Source: an uncultured Clostridia bacterium
GTDB taxonomy: Bacteria; Bacillota; Clostridia; Lachnospirales; CAG-274
Assembly: GCA_944384235.1 (NCBI GenBank)
Contig: CALWSP010000020.1
Coordinates: 19,033 to 83,032 of the forward strand
Length of the DNA stretch: 64,000 nucleotides
Reading direction: 5' to 3'
Of this stretch, positions 35,959 to 46,046 are shown piece after piece. The position numbers and the translations under genes were made by a program. Below the pieces are notes generated by a model. The model was not told where the DNA came from, did not search any database, and was given only the letters and a program-made list of their open reading frames with translations. Position 1 is the stretch's first letter. Each line of letters starts with the position of its first letter.

Positions 35959-36597
35959 ATGGAATATTTAACTTTTGCATTAGCTAAAGGAAGGTTAGCT
36001 GAAAAAAGTATGGAAATTTTAGAAAAAATTGGAATAACTTGCGAGGAAATGAAAGAAGATTCTAGAAAATTAATTTTTATAAATGAAAAATTGGGATACA
36101 AGTTTTTTCTTGCTAAAGCCTCAGATGTGCCAACTTATGTAGAAAATGGAAGTGCAGACATTGGGATTGTGGGAAAAGACACACTTCTTGAAGAAGGCAG
36201 AAACTTATATGAGGTTTTAGATTTAAAAATGGGTAAATGCAAGTTTGCAGTTGCTGGATATAAAGAAATTAAAGAGAAGTTAGATAGCTCAATGGATTTA
36301 GTTGTTGCTACAAAGTATCCAAATGTGGCTAAAGAATATTTTTATACAAAAAAGAAACAAACTATTGAAATTATAAAGTTAAATGGCAGTGTTGAGCTTG
36401 CTCCTATTGTAAATTTAAGCGATGTTATTGTAGATATTGTAGAAACTGGTTCAACATTAAAGGCTAATGGGTTAGAGGTTTTGGCTGACATATGTCCAGT
36501 TTCAGCAAGGGTTGTTGTGAACAGAGTTAGTATGAAGTTAGAATATGAAAGAATATCTAAAATTATTAAGGGATTAAAAGAATTGGTGGTGGATTAA
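35959..36597 (+). CDS. hisG: ATP phosphoribosyltransferase, short form
   Basis: 212 residues from ATG 35959, eight bases after AAAGGGG; the GTG at 35950 overlaps that site. Joins ATP and PRPP to phosphoribosyl-ATP. Typical [18 protein letters not shown] start, [14 protein letters not shown] near 68-81 and the PRPP loop [15 protein letters not shown] near 155-169. It lacks the C-terminal regulatory domain of long HisG, consistent with hisZ next door. Confidence 0.95.
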   Translation: MEYLTFALAKGRLAEKSMEILEKIGITCEEMKEDSRKLIFINEKLGYKFFLAKASDVPTYVENGSADIGIVGKDTLLEEGRNLYEVLDLKMGKCKFAVAGYKEIKEKLDSSMDLVVATKYPNVAKEYFYTKKKQTIEIIKLNGSVELAPIVNLSDVIVDIVETGSTLKANGLEVLADICPVSARVVVNRVSMKLEYERISKIIKGLKELVVD

Positions 36598-37893
36598 ATG
36601 ATTAAAATGATTAAATACGACGAAAAAGAAGGGAAATTAATTGTTGATGGGTTACTTTCAAGAACTCAATTAGACCAAAGTGAAGTTCAGATGAAAGTTG
36701 ACAAGATTATTAGCGAAGTTAGGCTTAAAAAGGACAAGGCTTTATTTGAATACACTAAAATGTTTGACGGATTTGAAATTAACAAAGAAAACATATTAGT
36801 GTCAAAAGAGGAAATTGAAAAGGCATACAAAGAAGTTGACAAAGAGCTTATTGAAATTATTAAAAAAGCAGCTGAAAGAATTAGGGATTTTCACGAAAAA
36901 CAAAAGCTAAACAGCTGGTTAGAGCCAAAGGCTAACGGAGAAACGCTTGGGCAACTAGTTAGGCCTTTAAAAAGAGTTGGAGTTTATGTGCCAGGTGGAA
37001 AGGCGTCTTATCCATCTAGTGTTTTAATGAATGTTATTCCAGCAAAAGTTGCTGGAGTTAGCGAGATTATTATGACAACTCCTCCTGACAAAAAAGGGAA
37101 AATTAACCAAGCAACTATTGTGGCTGCTGACATTGCTGGGATTACAAAAATTTACAAAGTTGGCGGCGCTCAGGCTATTGCAGGTTTAGCTTTTGGAACT
37201 GAAAGCATACCAAAGGTTGACAAAATTGTTGGGCCTGGAAACATATATGTAGCTTTAGCTAAAAGAAGTGTTTATGGATATGTTAACATAGATTCTGTTG
37301 CAGGGCCTAGCGAAATATTAATAATGGCTGACGAAAGTGCAAACCCAAAGTTTGTTGCAGCAGATTTATTATCTCAAGCTGAACATGATGAGCTCGCATC
37401 AGCAATTTTAATTACTGACAGTTTAAAATTAGGCGAGGAGGTTCAAAAAGAAATTATTAAGCAAACAGAAAGGTTAGAAAGAAAAGAGATTATTAAAAAG
37501 TCTTTAAACAATTATGGAGCGATTATAGTTGTTAAGGACATTGAGGACGGATTTAAATTATGTAACGAAATTGCTCCAGAACATTTAGAAATTTCAACAA
37601 AAGAGGCTTTTAATTATTTAAGCAAAATAGAAAATGCAGGAGCTATATTTTTAGGGTACTATACACCAGAGCCTTTAGGAGATTATATGGCAGGGCCTAA
37701 CCACGTTTTACCAACTGGTGGAACTGCAAGGTTTTTCTCACCTCTTTCAATTGATGATTATATAAAAAAATCTAGCATATTGTCTTTTAGCAAAGAGGCT
37801 ATGGAGGAAATAGGGGAAGATGTTATTAAGTTTGCTAGGGCTGAGGGTTTAACAGCACACGCAAATTCTGTTGAAGTTAGACTAGAAAAGTAG
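36598..37893 (+). CDS. hisD: Histidinol dehydrogenase
   Basis: 431 residues, ATG immediately after the hisG stop. Oxidises histidinol twice to histidine with NAD. Signatures: VPGGKASYPSSVLMN (about 130-145), VGPGNIYVALAKR (about 211-223), SQAEHDELASAIL (about 257-269, with the Gln/His zinc ligands) and the catalytic APEHLEI (about 326-332) region; GPNHVLPTGGTARF near 368. Length is normal. Confidence 0.97.
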   Translation: MIKMIKYDEKEGKLIVDGLLSRTQLDQSEVQMKVDKIISEVRLKKDKALFEYTKMFDGFEINKENILVSKEEIEKAYKEVDKELIEIIKKAAERIRDFHEKQKLNSWLEPKANGETLGQLVRPLKRVGVYVPGGKASYPSSVLMNVIPAKVAGVSEIIMTTPPDKKGKINQATIVAADIAGITKIYKVGGAQAIAGLAFGTESIPKVDKIVGPGNIYVALAKRSVYGYVNIDSVAGPSEILIMADESANPKFVAADLLSQAEHDELASAILITDSLKLGEEVQKEIIKQTERLERKEIIKKSLNNYGAIIVVKDIEDGFKLCNEIAPEHLEISTKEAFNYLSKIENAGAIFLGYYTPEPLGDYMAGPNHVLPTGGTARFFSPLSIDDYIKKSSILSFSKEAMEEIGEDVIKFARAEGLTAHANSVEVRLEK

Positions 37894-37905
37894 GTGGTGT
37901 TATAT

Positions 37906-38499
37906 ATGGAAAGAAGTGCAAGGATTAAAAGGGAAACATTTGAAACTAAAATTGATTTAAGTCTTAATTTAGATGGGGCTGGAAAGAGCGAAACAAACAC
38001 AGGAATAGGCTTTTTTGACCATATGCTAGCCCACATTTCAAAACAGGGGTTTTTAGACCTTAAAGTTGAAAGCAAAGGAGATTTAAACGTTGACTGCCAC
38101 CACCTTATAGAAGATGTAGGAATTGTTTTTGGGAAGTGTGTTGCAAAGGCGTTAGGTGACAAAAAAGGAATTAAAAGATATGGACAAGCTATATTGCCTA
38201 TGGACGATGTTTTAGTTATTTGTGCAATTGATTTTTCTGGCAGGGCTTATTTAAATTTTGATGTTAAATTTACAGTTGAAAAAATTGGAGAAATGGACAC
38301 GGAAATGATTGAAGAATTTTTTAGAGCTGTTGCAGAAAATTGCAAAATGAATTTACACATAAAAGTGTTAGACGGGAAAAACAATCATCACATAGCAGAA
38401 GCTATATTTAAAGCTTTTGGCAGAGCTATTGATATGGCTAAAAGTTATGATGAAAGAATTGTGGGAGTTTTATCGACAAAAGGAATGTTAGAGGTATGA
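37906..38499 (+). CDS. hisB: Imidazoleglycerol-phosphate dehydratase
   Basis: 197 residues from ATG 37906, after AGGTGGTG. Monofunctional dehydratase, without the phosphatase half seen in enteric bacteria. Metal-binding motifs GFFDHMLAH (about 38-46), DCHHLIEDVG (about 70-79) and, near the C terminus, NNHHIAEAIFKAFGRA (about 163-178). The last bases overlap hisH by four bases. Confidence 0.96.
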   Translation: MERSARIKRETFETKIDLSLNLDGAGKSETNTGIGFFDHMLAHISKQGFLDLKVESKGDLNVDCHHLIEDVGIVFGKCVAKALGDKKGIKRYGQAILPMDDVLVICAIDFSGRAYLNFDVKFTVEKIGEMDTEMIEEFFRAVAENCKMNLHIKVLDGKNNHHIAEAIFKAFGRAIDMAKSYDERIVGVLSTKGMLEV

Positions 38500-39092
38500 T
38501 TGCAATAATTGATTATGGTGTAGGGAATTTAAGAAGTGTTCAAAAGGCTTTTGAATTTGTAGGATATGAGGCCATTATTACTGAGGAGAAAAAAGTTCTT
38601 GAAAGAGCTGACAAAATAGTGTTACCTGGTGTTGGAGCTTTTGCTAGTGGAATTAATTCAATTAAAAAAATGGGGCTTGACAAGGTTATTATTGATGAAA
38701 TTAACAAAGGCAAGTATTTTATGGGCATTTGTCTTGGTATGCAGATGGTTTTTAGCAAAAGTTATGAATATGGAGAAAACGAAGGTTTAAATATTATAAA
38801 GGGTGAAATTAAGTTATTGCCTGACAATGTTAAAAAGCCACATATTGGCTGGAACAATTTAAATATAAAAAAAGACAGTGTTTTATTTAAAAACATTGGA
38901 GAAAACCCATATGTATATTTTGTTCATTCCTACTATTTAGAAACAAAAGAAGATGTTGTTACTGCAACAACAGAGTATGGAAAGGAAATTCAAGTGGCAG
39001 TTGAAAGGGAAAACGTGTTTGCTTTGCAGTTTCACCCAGAAAAGAGTGGAGATGTTGGGCTTAAAATACTTAAAAATTTTGGAGGTTTATGA
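38496..39092 (+). CDS. hisH: Imidazole glycerol phosphate synthase, glutaminase subunit
   Basis: 198 residues, ATG overlapping the hisB stop (ATGA). Class I glutamine amidotransferase: nucleophile in GICLGMQMVF (Cys about 76) and FHPEKSG (His about 175, Glu about 177). Supplies ammonia to HisF. The start MIAIIDYGVGNLRSV is characteristic. Confidence 0.97.
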   Translation: MIAIIDYGVGNLRSVQKAFEFVGYEAIITEEKKVLERADKIVLPGVGAFASGINSIKKMGLDKVIIDEINKGKYFMGICLGMQMVFSKSYEYGENEGLNIIKGEIKLLPDNVKKPHIGWNNLNIKKDSVLFKNIGENPYVYFVHSYYLETKEDVVTATTEYGKEIQVAVERENVFALQFHPEKSGDVGLKILKNFGGL

Positions 39093-39093
39093 G

Positions 39094-39807
39094 ATGAAGA
39101 TTTATCCAGCAATAGACATTATTGGAAGAAAGGCTGTTAGACTAGCTCAAGGGAGTTTTGAAGAGGTTACAACTTTTAACGAAAGCCCTTTGCAAGTGGC
39201 AGAAGAATTTGTAAAATCTGGAGCTAGGTATATACATATTGTTGATTTAGATGGAGCAAGATATGGAAAATCTTTTATTTTAGATATAATAGAGGAAATT
39301 AAAGAAAGATTTAATGTTAAAATTGAAACTGGGGGCGGTGTTCGTAGCATAGAAGATATTGAAAGAAGAATTTTGGCTGGTGCGGACAGAGTTATATTAG
39401 GAACAGTTGCAGTTAAAAAGCCAGAGCTTGTAGAAATTGCTGTGAAAAAATATGGTGAGAAAATAGCAGTTGGTATTGATGCTAGAGATGGGATTGTTGC
39501 AATTTCTGGCTGGGAGGAAGCAAGTGGTGTTACAGCTTTAGACCTTTGTTTAAAAATGAAAAAAATTGGTATTAAAACAATTATATATACAGACATATCA
39601 AAAGATGGTATGATGAGCGGGCCTAATATTAAGGCAACAAAAGAGTTGATTGAGAAAACAGGGCTTAACATTATTGCCTCTGGAGGGGTTTCAAGCAAGG
39701 CAGATGTTGAAAAGGTTAAAAATATTAATGCTAGTGGTGTTATTATTGGAAAGGCTTTATACAATGGAGCGATTAATTTAGAAGAAGTTATTAAAGAGTT
39801 TGAGTAG
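39094..39807 (+). CDS. hisA: ProFAR isomerase
   Basis: 237 residues from ATG 39094, just after the hisH stop and eight bases after GGAGGT; an upstream in-frame ATG lies within hisH and is rejected. TIM barrel with MKIYPAIDIIGRKAVRL (catalytic Asp8), IHIVDLDGA, GGGVRSIEDI, GIDARDG, IYTDISKDGMMSGPN (catalytic Asp) and IASGGVSS phosphate loop. Half-barrel repeats relate it to HisF next to it. Confidence 0.96.
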   Translation: MKIYPAIDIIGRKAVRLAQGSFEEVTTFNESPLQVAEEFVKSGARYIHIVDLDGARYGKSFILDIIEEIKERFNVKIETGGGVRSIEDIERRILAGADRVILGTVAVKKPELVEIAVKKYGEKIAVGIDARDGIVAISGWEEASGVTALDLCLKMKKIGIKTIIYTDISKDGMMSGPNIKATKELIEKTGLNIIASGGVSSKADVEKVKNINASGVIIGKALYNGAINLEEVIKEFE

Positions 39808-39816
39808 GTGATTATA

Positions 39817-40578
39817 GTGCATACAAAAAGAATAATACCTTGTTTAGATGTTAAAGATGGCAGAGTTGTTAAAGGAGTGAACTTTGTAAACCTTAAAGAT
39901 GCAGGCGACCCAGTTGAAATTGCAAAATTTTATAGCAATTCTATGGCTGATGAAATTGTGTTTTTAGACATAACTGCCTCAGTTGATGAAAGAAAGATTA
40001 TGCTTGAGGTTGTTTCTAAAACTGCTGAGCAGGTGTTTATTCCTTTAACAGTTGGTGGAGGAATTAGAAGCATTGAGGATTTTAGAAAAATTTTAAACGC
40101 AGGAGCTGACAAAGTGGCAGTTAACTCAGCGGCTATTAAAAAACCCGAGCTTATAAACGAGGCTAGTAAATTGTTTGGAAACCAATGTGTTGTTGTGGCT
40201 ATTGACGCTAAAAAAAGAGAGGACAAAAGTGGATTTGATGTTTATTTAAATGGTGGCAGAATTAACACATACAAAGATGTTGTTAAGTGGGCAGTTGAGG
40301 TTGAAAAAAGAGGTGCTGGGGAAATATTATTAACTAGTATGGATTGTGACGGGACTAAAAGTGGATATGACCTTGAGCTTACAAGATTAGTTAGTTCTGC
40401 TGTTGACATTCCAGTTATTGCATCAGGTGGGGCTGGAAAAAAGGAGCATTTTTTAGACGCCTTTAATGCAGGAGCAGAAGCAACTTTAGCAGCTAGTTTA
40501 TTTCATTTTAGGGAAATGGAAATTATTGAATTAAAAAAATATTTAGATGGTAAAAAAATTCCAGTTAGATTAAAGTAG
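39817..40578 (+). CDS. hisF: Imidazole glycerol phosphate synthase, cyclase subunit
   Basis: 253 residues from GTG 39817, with AGGTGA just before it; GTG 39808 overlaps that site. TIM barrel with [20 protein letters not shown] (catalytic Asp about 11), [45 protein letters not shown] (catalytic Asp about 130) and VIASGGAG. Works as a complex with HisH. Confidence 0.97.
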   Translation: MHTKRIIPCLDVKDGRVVKGVNFVNLKDAGDPVEIAKFYSNSMADEIVFLDITASVDERKIMLEVVSKTAEQVFIPLTVGGGIRSIEDFRKILNAGADKVAVNSAAIKKPELINEASKLFGNQCVVVAIDAKKREDKSGFDVYLNGGRINTYKDVVKWAVEVEKRGAGEILLTSMDCDGTKSGYDLELTRLVSSAVDIPVIASGGAGKKEHFLDAFNAGAEATLAASLFHFREMEIIELKKYLDGKKIPVRLK

Positions 40579-40585
40579 GTGTATT

Positions 40586-40909
40586 ATGGAAATTAAATTT
40601 AACAAAGATGGGCTTGTGCCAGCAATTGTTCAAGATTTTAAAACAAAGGAAGTTCTTATGCTTGCATATATGAACCAAGAAGCTTTTAACTTAAGTGTTA
40701 AAACAAAAAAGGGGACATATTTTAGCAGGTCTAGGAATAGGATTTGGGTGAAGGGAGAAACAAGTGGCCACTATCAACATATAAAAGAGATGAAGTATGA
40801 TTGCGATTGTGACACTATTTTATTATTAGTTGAACAAGTTGGGGCAGCTTGTCACACAGGTAATTACAGTTGTTTTTACAGAGATGTTGAAAAGTTTAAC
40901 AAGGAGTAG
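40586..40909 (+). CDS. hisI: Phosphoribosyl-AMP cyclohydrolase
   Basis: 107 residues. Opens the purine ring of PR-AMP. Family blocks [10 protein letters not shown] (about 29-38), [18 protein letters not shown] (about 46-63), and the metal-binding DCDCDTIL (about 71-78) and [11 protein letters not shown] (about 89-99). It is not fused to hisE, which follows three bases later. Confidence 0.96.
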   Translation: MEIKFNKDGLVPAIVQDFKTKEVLMLAYMNQEAFNLSVKTKKGTYFSRSRNRIWVKGETSGHYQHIKEMKYDCDCDTILLLVEQVGAACHTGNYSCFYRDVEKFNKE

Positions 40910-40912
40910 GTT

Positions 40913-41272
40913 ATGGAATTAGGAAAATTATTAAAAGCTGAATTAGAAGTTATTAAATTTAGAAAAAAAGAATTTCAAGAAGGGTCTTATACTTGTTATT
41001 TATTTAAAAAGGGTCTTGATAAAATATTAAAAAAAATTGGGGAGGAGGCAACTGAAACTATTATTGCTGCTAAAAACGAGAGCAAAGACGACATTGTTGG
41101 GGAAATATGTGATTTAATTTTTCACACAGAAGTTATGATGGTTGAAAAAAATATATGTTGGGAAGATATTGAAAGAGAGTTAAAAAGTAGGCGAGAAAAA
41201 GAAAATATGAACATTGAAAAAGAGGAAAAAAGAAAGGCTGAAAACAGAACTGACGAGTGTAAAATTAACTAA
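40913..41272 (+). CDS. hisE: Phosphoribosyl-ATP pyrophosphatase
   Basis: 119 residues. Removes pyrophosphate from PR-ATP. MazG-like helical fold with KKIGEEATETIIAAKN (about 43-58) and EICDLIFHTEVMM (about 65-77) giving the acidic metal ligands. A Lys/Glu-rich tail of about 20 residues extends the usual length. Last gene of hisZGDBHAFIE; hisC and a histidinol-phosphatase must lie elsewhere. No strong terminator follows, only a weak GTAAAT/ATTTAC hairpin. Confidence 0.93.
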   Translation: MELGKLLKAELEVIKFRKKEFQEGSYTCYLFKKGLDKILKKIGEEATETIIAAKNESKDDIVGEICDLIFHTEVMMVEKNICWEDIERELKSRREKENMNIEKEEKRKAENRTDECKIN

Positions 41273-41356
41273 GTAAATTCTTATTTACATAAAATATATT
41301 GACTTTTAAAAATTTATATTATAAAATTATATTCTATGTATAAAGGAGGATTTAAA

Positions 41357-41923
41357 ATGAGTTTTATTGAGCTTTTTATAATTGCTATTAGTTTAGCTAT
41401 GGACGCTTTTGCAGTTGCAATTTCAAACGGGCTTTCTATGCCTAAAGTTAAAATATCTCACGCTATTAAGTTTGGTTTATTTTTTGGTATATTTCAGTTT
41501 ATGATGCCATTAATTGGATATTTTTTAGCTAGTAGTTTTAGTGAGTACATAAAGGCTTTTGACCACTGGATTGCATTTATTTTATTGGCTATTATTGGCG
41601 GAAATATGATTAAAGAAAGTTTTTCTGACGAAGAAAAAGAAGTAAGTGAAGCTAGTATAATGTCAATTAAAAATATGACTTTATTAGCTATTGCAACAAG
41701 CATTGACGCTCTTGCAGTTGGTGTTACTTTTGCACTTGTTGGAGATGGAAACATTTTCTTCTCTTGTGCAGTAATTGGTGTTGTGGCTTTTATTCTTTCA
41801 TATATTGGTGTTATTTTAGGAAAGAAGATAAGTTGTTTATTCAAAAGTTATGCTGAGAGAATTGGCGGGTTAGTTTTAATTTTTATTGGTGTTAAAATTT
41901 TAATTGAACATTTATTTTTTTAA
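41357..41923 (+). CDS. mntP: Manganese efflux pump MntP
   Basis: 188 residues from ATG 41357, seven bases after AAGGAGGA; a frame beginning at 41336 would include that site. Six membrane helices in two inverted halves, each with a family Asp motif: AISLAMDAFAVAISNGL (about 8-24) and ATSIDALAVGVTFAL (about 112-126). Exports Mn2+. In many Firmicutes a yybP-ykoY riboswitch controls it; none is recognisable in the 84 bases upstream. A TTGACT...TATAAA pair upstream (41299-41325) has a short 15-base spacer. Confidence 0.93.
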   Translation: MSFIELFIIAISLAMDAFAVAISNGLSMPKVKISHAIKFGLFFGIFQFMMPLIGYFLASSFSEYIKAFDHWIAFILLAIIGGNMIKESFSDEEKEVSEASIMSIKNMTLLAIATSIDALAVGVTFALVGDGNIFFSCAVIGVVAFILSYIGVILGKKISCLFKSYAERIGGLVLIFIGVKILIEHLFF

Positions 41924-41930
41924 AAATTAG

Positions 41931-41957
41931 AGAGAGGATTTTACCTCTCTTTTTTTA
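41931..41957 (+). terminator. Terminator of mntP
   Basis: Stem AGAGAGG/CCTCTCT with a six-base loop and seven-T tract. Confidence 0.85.
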
Positions 41958-42024
41958 TTGGAAAGGGCTTTATATAAAGGATATTTATAGTTTTTGGCGA
42001 ATATAATAAGTAAGAGGTGATTTA

Positions 42025-43023
42025 ATGAATATCAGAGAAATGAAAGAGAAAAATGAAAGTGAAAAATTGAGCGAATTTGCGTGTAGAAGCGCAGAAAGTG
42101 AAGGAAGGGCAATTAAAGAAGAGCCTTGTGACATTAGAACTTGTTTTGAAAGGGACAGAGATAGAATTTTACATAGCAAGGCTTTTAGAAGGCTTATGCA
42201 CAAAACGCAAGTTTTTATTTCTCCAGAGGGTGACCATTACAGAACAAGATTAACCCACACTTTAGAGGTTTCTCAAATTGCTAGAACTATTGCAAGTGCA
42301 TTAAATTTAAATGAAAATTTAACAGAGGCTATTGCTTTAGGGCACGACCTTGGGCACACTCCTTTTGGGCATATTGGAGAGGAGGCACTTAATGAAGTTT
42401 TAAAAGGTGGTTTTGAGCATAATAAACAAAGTGTTAGGGTTGTTTCAAAGATTGAGAAAAATGGAGAGGGGTTAAATTTAAGCAAAGAAGTTTTAGATGG
42501 TATATTAAATCACAGAGGAAAGGGAAAGCCGAAAACGTTAGAGGGAAAAATTGTTCAAATTTCTGACAAAATTGCTTATGTTAACCACGATATTGAGGAC
42601 GCAATTAGGGCTGGAATTATTTCAGAAGGTATGTTGCCAAAAAATGAAATTGAACTTTTAGGTAGAAGTGCAAAGGAGAGAATTGATTTTCTTATTAGGG
42701 ACATAATTAAAAATAGTTACGGAAAAAATGACATTAAAATGACAGAAGATGTGAAAGATTGTTTATATAGCTTGAGGGATTATATGTTTGAAAATGTATA
42801 TAAGTCTAAAGCTTTAAACGAAGAGAAAGATAAATATATTAATGTTTTAAAGGAATTATTTAAATATTACAAAGAAAATTACGACAAAGTTCCAAGTGAA
42901 TTTAAAAACAATTATAAAAATGAAAAGGGAGAGAAAGAGGAGAAGGAGCGTATTATTGCAGATTATTTAGCTGGTATGACAGACAGGTTTGCTAGAAACA
43001 AATATAATGAAATAAAAAAATAA
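42025..43023 (+). CDS. dgt: dGTP triphosphohydrolase-like HD protein
   Basis: 332 residues. HD-domain phosphohydrolase: YRTRLTHTLEVSQIARTIA (His about 80), GHDLGHTPFGHIGEE (His-Asp about 112-113), and ISDKIAYVNHDIEDA (about 183-197) with the last Asp ligand. Hydrolyses dGTP (or dNTPs) to the nucleoside and triphosphate. Its position directly upstream of dnaG-rpoD is common in Clostridia. AAGAGGTGA ribosome-binding site; a TATAAT at 42002 may be its -10 box but no good -35 is seen. Confidence 0.9.
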   Translation: MNIREMKEKNESEKLSEFACRSAESEGRAIKEEPCDIRTCFERDRDRILHSKAFRRLMHKTQVFISPEGDHYRTRLTHTLEVSQIARTIASALNLNENLTEAIALGHDLGHTPFGHIGEEALNEVLKGGFEHNKQSVRVVSKIEKNGEGLNLSKEVLDGILNHRGKGKPKTLEGKIVQISDKIAYVNHDIEDAIRAGIISEGMLPKNEIELLGRSAKERIDFLIRDIIKNSYGKNDIKMTEDVKDCLYSLRDYMFENVYKSKALNEEKDKYINVLKELFKYYKENYDKVPSEFKNNYKNEKGEKEEKERIIADYLAGMTDRFARNKYNEIKK

Positions 43024-43050
43024 AAAAATTTTTATTAAAAAAAAGGAAAT

Positions 43051-43077
43051 TTGACAGTTGTGTCGAATATATATTAT
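43051..43077 (+). promoter_or_regulatory. Possible dnaG-rpoD promoter
   Basis: TTGACA at 43051-43056 and TATTAT at 43072-43077 with a short 15-base spacer. Confidence 0.5.
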
Positions 43078-43122
43078 GGCGAAATTTTGCTTTAATTTAA
43101 TTTTTATGAAAGAGGTGCTTAT

Positions 43123-44871
43123 ATGAGTTATTATCCAAGCGAAGTCATAGATGAAGTTCGTGCTGGTAATGACATTGTAGATGTTATAGGGCAATATGTG
43201 AAATTAAGAAGAACTGGCAGTTCTTATGTTGGTTTATGTCCTTTTCACAACGAAAAATCACCATCTTTTCACGTTAATAGCGAAGGTCAATATTTCCATT
43301 GTTTTGGTTGTGGAGCTGGTGGAGATGTTTTTGGCTTTATGATGAAATATGGTAATTATAGTTACCCTGATGCTGTTAGGTTTTTAGCTGAAAGGATTAA
43401 TTATAATTTGCCTGAAGCCAATATGAGTGCTGACATTATTAAAAAAAGGGAAATTAAGCAAAATTTATATGAAATACATAAGGTTGCAGCACAGTTTTTT
43501 TACGACAACTTACAAAGTTCTAACGGAAAGATTGCTGTGGATTACCTAGATAAAAGAGAAGTTAAGTTAGGTGCTAGACGAAAGTTTGGCCTTGGATATT
43601 CTCCTATGAACAGGAGTGCTCTTTATGAGGAGCTGAAAAAAAAGGGTTTTTCAGACGAAAATATTTTAAGAAGTAAACTTGTATATAAAAACGATAGTGG
43701 TAATTTTTATGCTAGCTTTTATAACAGGCTGATGTTTCCTATTATTGATGTGTATGGACATATTATTGGTTTTGGTGCTAGAAGTTTAGGAAATGAAATG
43801 CCTAAATACATTAATTCGCCAAAAACTGATGTGTTTGACAAAAGCAAAAATTTATATAACTTAAACAATGCTAAAAATGCTAAATTAAGAGAGTTTATTT
43901 TAGTTGAAGGTTATATGGACGCAATTGCAATTTATCAAGCTGGGTTTAAAAATGTTGTTGCATCTCTTGGAACTGCATTTAATGACGAACATACTAAGGT
44001 TTTAAAAGCTTATGCTGACAGTGTTATTTTACTTTTTGACAGCGACACAGCTGGAGTGAAGGCTGTTTTAAGGACCATTCCAGTTCTTGAAAAGGTTGGT
44101 ATAAAAATTAGAGTTTTACAGGTTAAAAACGCCAAAGACCCTGACGAGTTTATTAAAAAATTTGGTGCTTATGAATTTGGTGAGCTTTTAAAAACTGCTA
44201 AAAACCATATTATTTTTCAAGCTGAAGTTTTAAGGCAAAAATATGATTTAAATGTTTTAGAGGACAAAATTGCTTATTCTAAGGATATTGCTAAGCTATT
44301 ATCTAATGTTGAAAGTAGCATTGAAACTGACGCATATTTAAAAGAGGTATCAAATGAAACTAAGATTGATATATCTGCAATTCAAAGCGAAATTAAAAAG
44401 TTAAATAATGGTGTTGTAGAGGTTAAATCTTTTAACAAAGGTTTGGGTATTAATAAAAATGGTATTGAAAATGCAAGAAATGGACTTGTTAGCATTTTAG
44501 TTTCTAGCAAAAAATATTTCGATTGCATTAGCAAGTTTTTAGAGCCTGAAGAATTTGTAGACGAGTTTTATGTTAAGGTTGTTAAGGCAATTTATGAATT
44601 ATACAAAAACAACAAGCCTGTAAACAGAGAAAACGTTATTGGCAGTTTTGAAACTGTTGAGGAGCAAAGCAAAATTACTAACCTTTTTGTTAAAGACATT
44701 CCATATAGTCAGGAAGAGATGGAAAAAGCTATTAACCACCTTGTTAAAAGGGTTAAGTTAGAGTATTATGACAAACTGATTAGAGAAAATTTTGACAGCC
44801 CTAACATAAATGAACTAATTATGAAAAAAATTAATGTAAACAAATTGTATATATCATTATCGGAAGGTTAA
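43123..44871 (+). CDS. dnaG: DNA primase
   Basis: 582 residues. N-terminal CHC2 zinc finger (CPFHNEKSPSFHV ... HCFGCGAGGDVF, about 40-70), the RNA polymerase core with FYNRLMFPIIDVYGHIIGFGAR (about 197-220), Toprim residues in LVEGYMDAI (about 262-270) and FDSDTAG (about 304-310), and a C-terminal helicase-interaction region. Synthesises primers for replication. GAGGTG ribosome-binding site; rpoD follows after about 30 bases. Confidence 0.97.
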   Translation: MSYYPSEVIDEVRAGNDIVDVIGQYVKLRRTGSSYVGLCPFHNEKSPSFHVNSEGQYFHCFGCGAGGDVFGFMMKYGNYSYPDAVRFLAERINYNLPEANMSADIIKKREIKQNLYEIHKVAAQFFYDNLQSSNGKIAVDYLDKREVKLGARRKFGLGYSPMNRSALYEELKKKGFSDENILRSKLVYKNDSGNFYASFYNRLMFPIIDVYGHIIGFGARSLGNEMPKYINSPKTDVFDKSKNLYNLNNAKNAKLREFILVEGYMDAIAIYQAGFKNVVASLGTAFNDEHTKVLKAYADSVILLFDSDTAGVKAVLRTIPVLEKVGIKIRVLQVKNAKDPDEFIKKFGAYEFGELLKTAKNHIIFQAEVLRQKYDLNVLEDKIAYSKDIAKLLSNVESSIETDAYLKEVSNETKIDISAIQSEIKKLNNGVVEVKSFNKGLGINKNGIENARNGLVSILVSSKKYFDCISKFLEPEEFVDEFYVKVVKAIYELYKNNKPVNRENVIGSFETVEEQSKITNLFVKDIPYSQEEMEKAINHLVKRVKLEYYDKLIRENFDSPNINELIMKKINVNKLYISLSEG

Positions 44872-44901
44872 ACTAGATACAAGTGAGAAAGGATGAAATT
44901 T

Positions 44902-45990
44902 ATGAAACCCATAGATGACGCTACTTTTACAAGTAAAATGAAAGAATTAATTACAATAGCTAAAAAGAACAAAAATACTCTTAATGCTAGCACATTAATG
45001 GACAGTTTATCAACTGTTGACCTTGATGCTGAGCAGATTGACAAGGTTTATGATTACCTTGAAAGTCAGGGAATTGACCTTGTTGGTGTTGAGCTAGTTG
45101 ATGGTTCTGACGACCTTGATTTAGATAGTGATAGAGAGTTAGATTTATCTATTTCTGACAGTATTAACATTGACGACCACGTGCGTATGTATCTTAAGGA
45201 AATTGGTAGAGTTCCTTTACTTTCTGCTGAGGAAGAAATTGAACTTGCTGAAAGAATTGAAAAAGGTGACGAAGAGGCTAAAAAGCGTCTTTGTGAGGCT
45301 AACTTAAGATTAGTTGTTAGTATTGCTAAAAAGTATGTTGGCAGAGGTATGCTATTTTTAGACCTTATTCAAGAGGGAAATTTAGGTCTTACTAAGGCTG
45401 TTGAAAAATTTGACCACAGAAAAGGTTTTAAATTTAGTACTTATGCTACTTGGTGGATTAGGCAGGCTATTACAAGAGCCATTGCTGACCAAGCTAGAAC
45501 AATTAGAATACCTGTTCATATGGTTGAAAACATTAACAAGATTATTAGAGTTTCAAGACAGCTTTTACAGGAAAATGGCAAAGAGCCAACTGACCAAGAG
45601 CTTGCTGAAAGAATGCAGATGTCTATTGACAAGGTTAGAGAAATTAGAAAAATTGCTCAAGAACCAGTTTCTCTTGAAACTCCTATTGGCGAGGAAGAGG
45701 ACAGCCATTTAGGCGATTTTATTCCTGATGAAGACATTCAAGCTCCAGCTGACGCAGCTGCATTTTCTTTATTAAAAACTCAGTTAGACCAAGTTTTAAA
45801 CACTTTAACTGAAAGAGAAAGAGAAGTTTTAAAGTTAAGATTTGGTCTTAACGACGGAAAGGCAAGAACTCTTGAAGAAGTTGGCGCTAAATTTGAAGTT
45901 ACAAGAGAAAGAATTAGACAGATTGAAGCAAAGGCGTTGAGAAAATTAAGACACCCTAGCAGAAGTAAAAAACTTAAAGATTATTTATAA
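44902..45990 (+). CDS. rpoD: Primary sigma factor SigA/RpoD
   Basis: 362 residues from ATG 44902, eight bases after GAAAGGA; ATG 44893 lies on that site. Acidic region 1.1-like N terminus, region 1.2 ([22 protein letters not shown]), region 2 ([40 protein letters not shown]), region 3 and region 4 with [15 protein letters not shown] and [21 protein letters not shown]. Housekeeping sigma factor in the dnaG-rpoD operon. Confidence 0.97.
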   Translation: MKPIDDATFTSKMKELITIAKKNKNTLNASTLMDSLSTVDLDAEQIDKVYDYLESQGIDLVGVELVDGSDDLDLDSDRELDLSISDSINIDDHVRMYLKEIGRVPLLSAEEEIELAERIEKGDEEAKKRLCEANLRLVVSIAKKYVGRGMLFLDLIQEGNLGLTKAVEKFDHRKGFKFSTYATWWIRQAITRAIADQARTIRIPVHMVENINKIIRVSRQLLQENGKEPTDQELAERMQMSIDKVREIRKIAQEPVSLETPIGEEEDSHLGDFIPDEDIQAPADAAAFSLLKTQLDQVLNTLTEREREVLKLRFGLNDGKARTLEEVGAKFEVTRERIRQIEAKALRKLRHPSRSKKLKDYL

Positions 45991-45997
45991 TAAAAAC

Positions 45998-46028
45998 AAG
46001 ACTGTCTATAAGGCAGTCTTATTTTTTT
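45998..46028 (+). terminator. Terminator of dnaG-rpoD
   Basis: Ten-base stem AAGACTGTCT/AGGCAGTCTT (one G-T pair), ATA loop, A then seven T. Confidence 0.85.
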
Positions 46029-46046
46029 AGAAAGGATAAATAATTT

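Noticed and set aside
41273..41356. Manganese (yybP-ykoY) riboswitch upstream of mntP
   Set aside because: The gap is too short and lacks the conserved paired elements.
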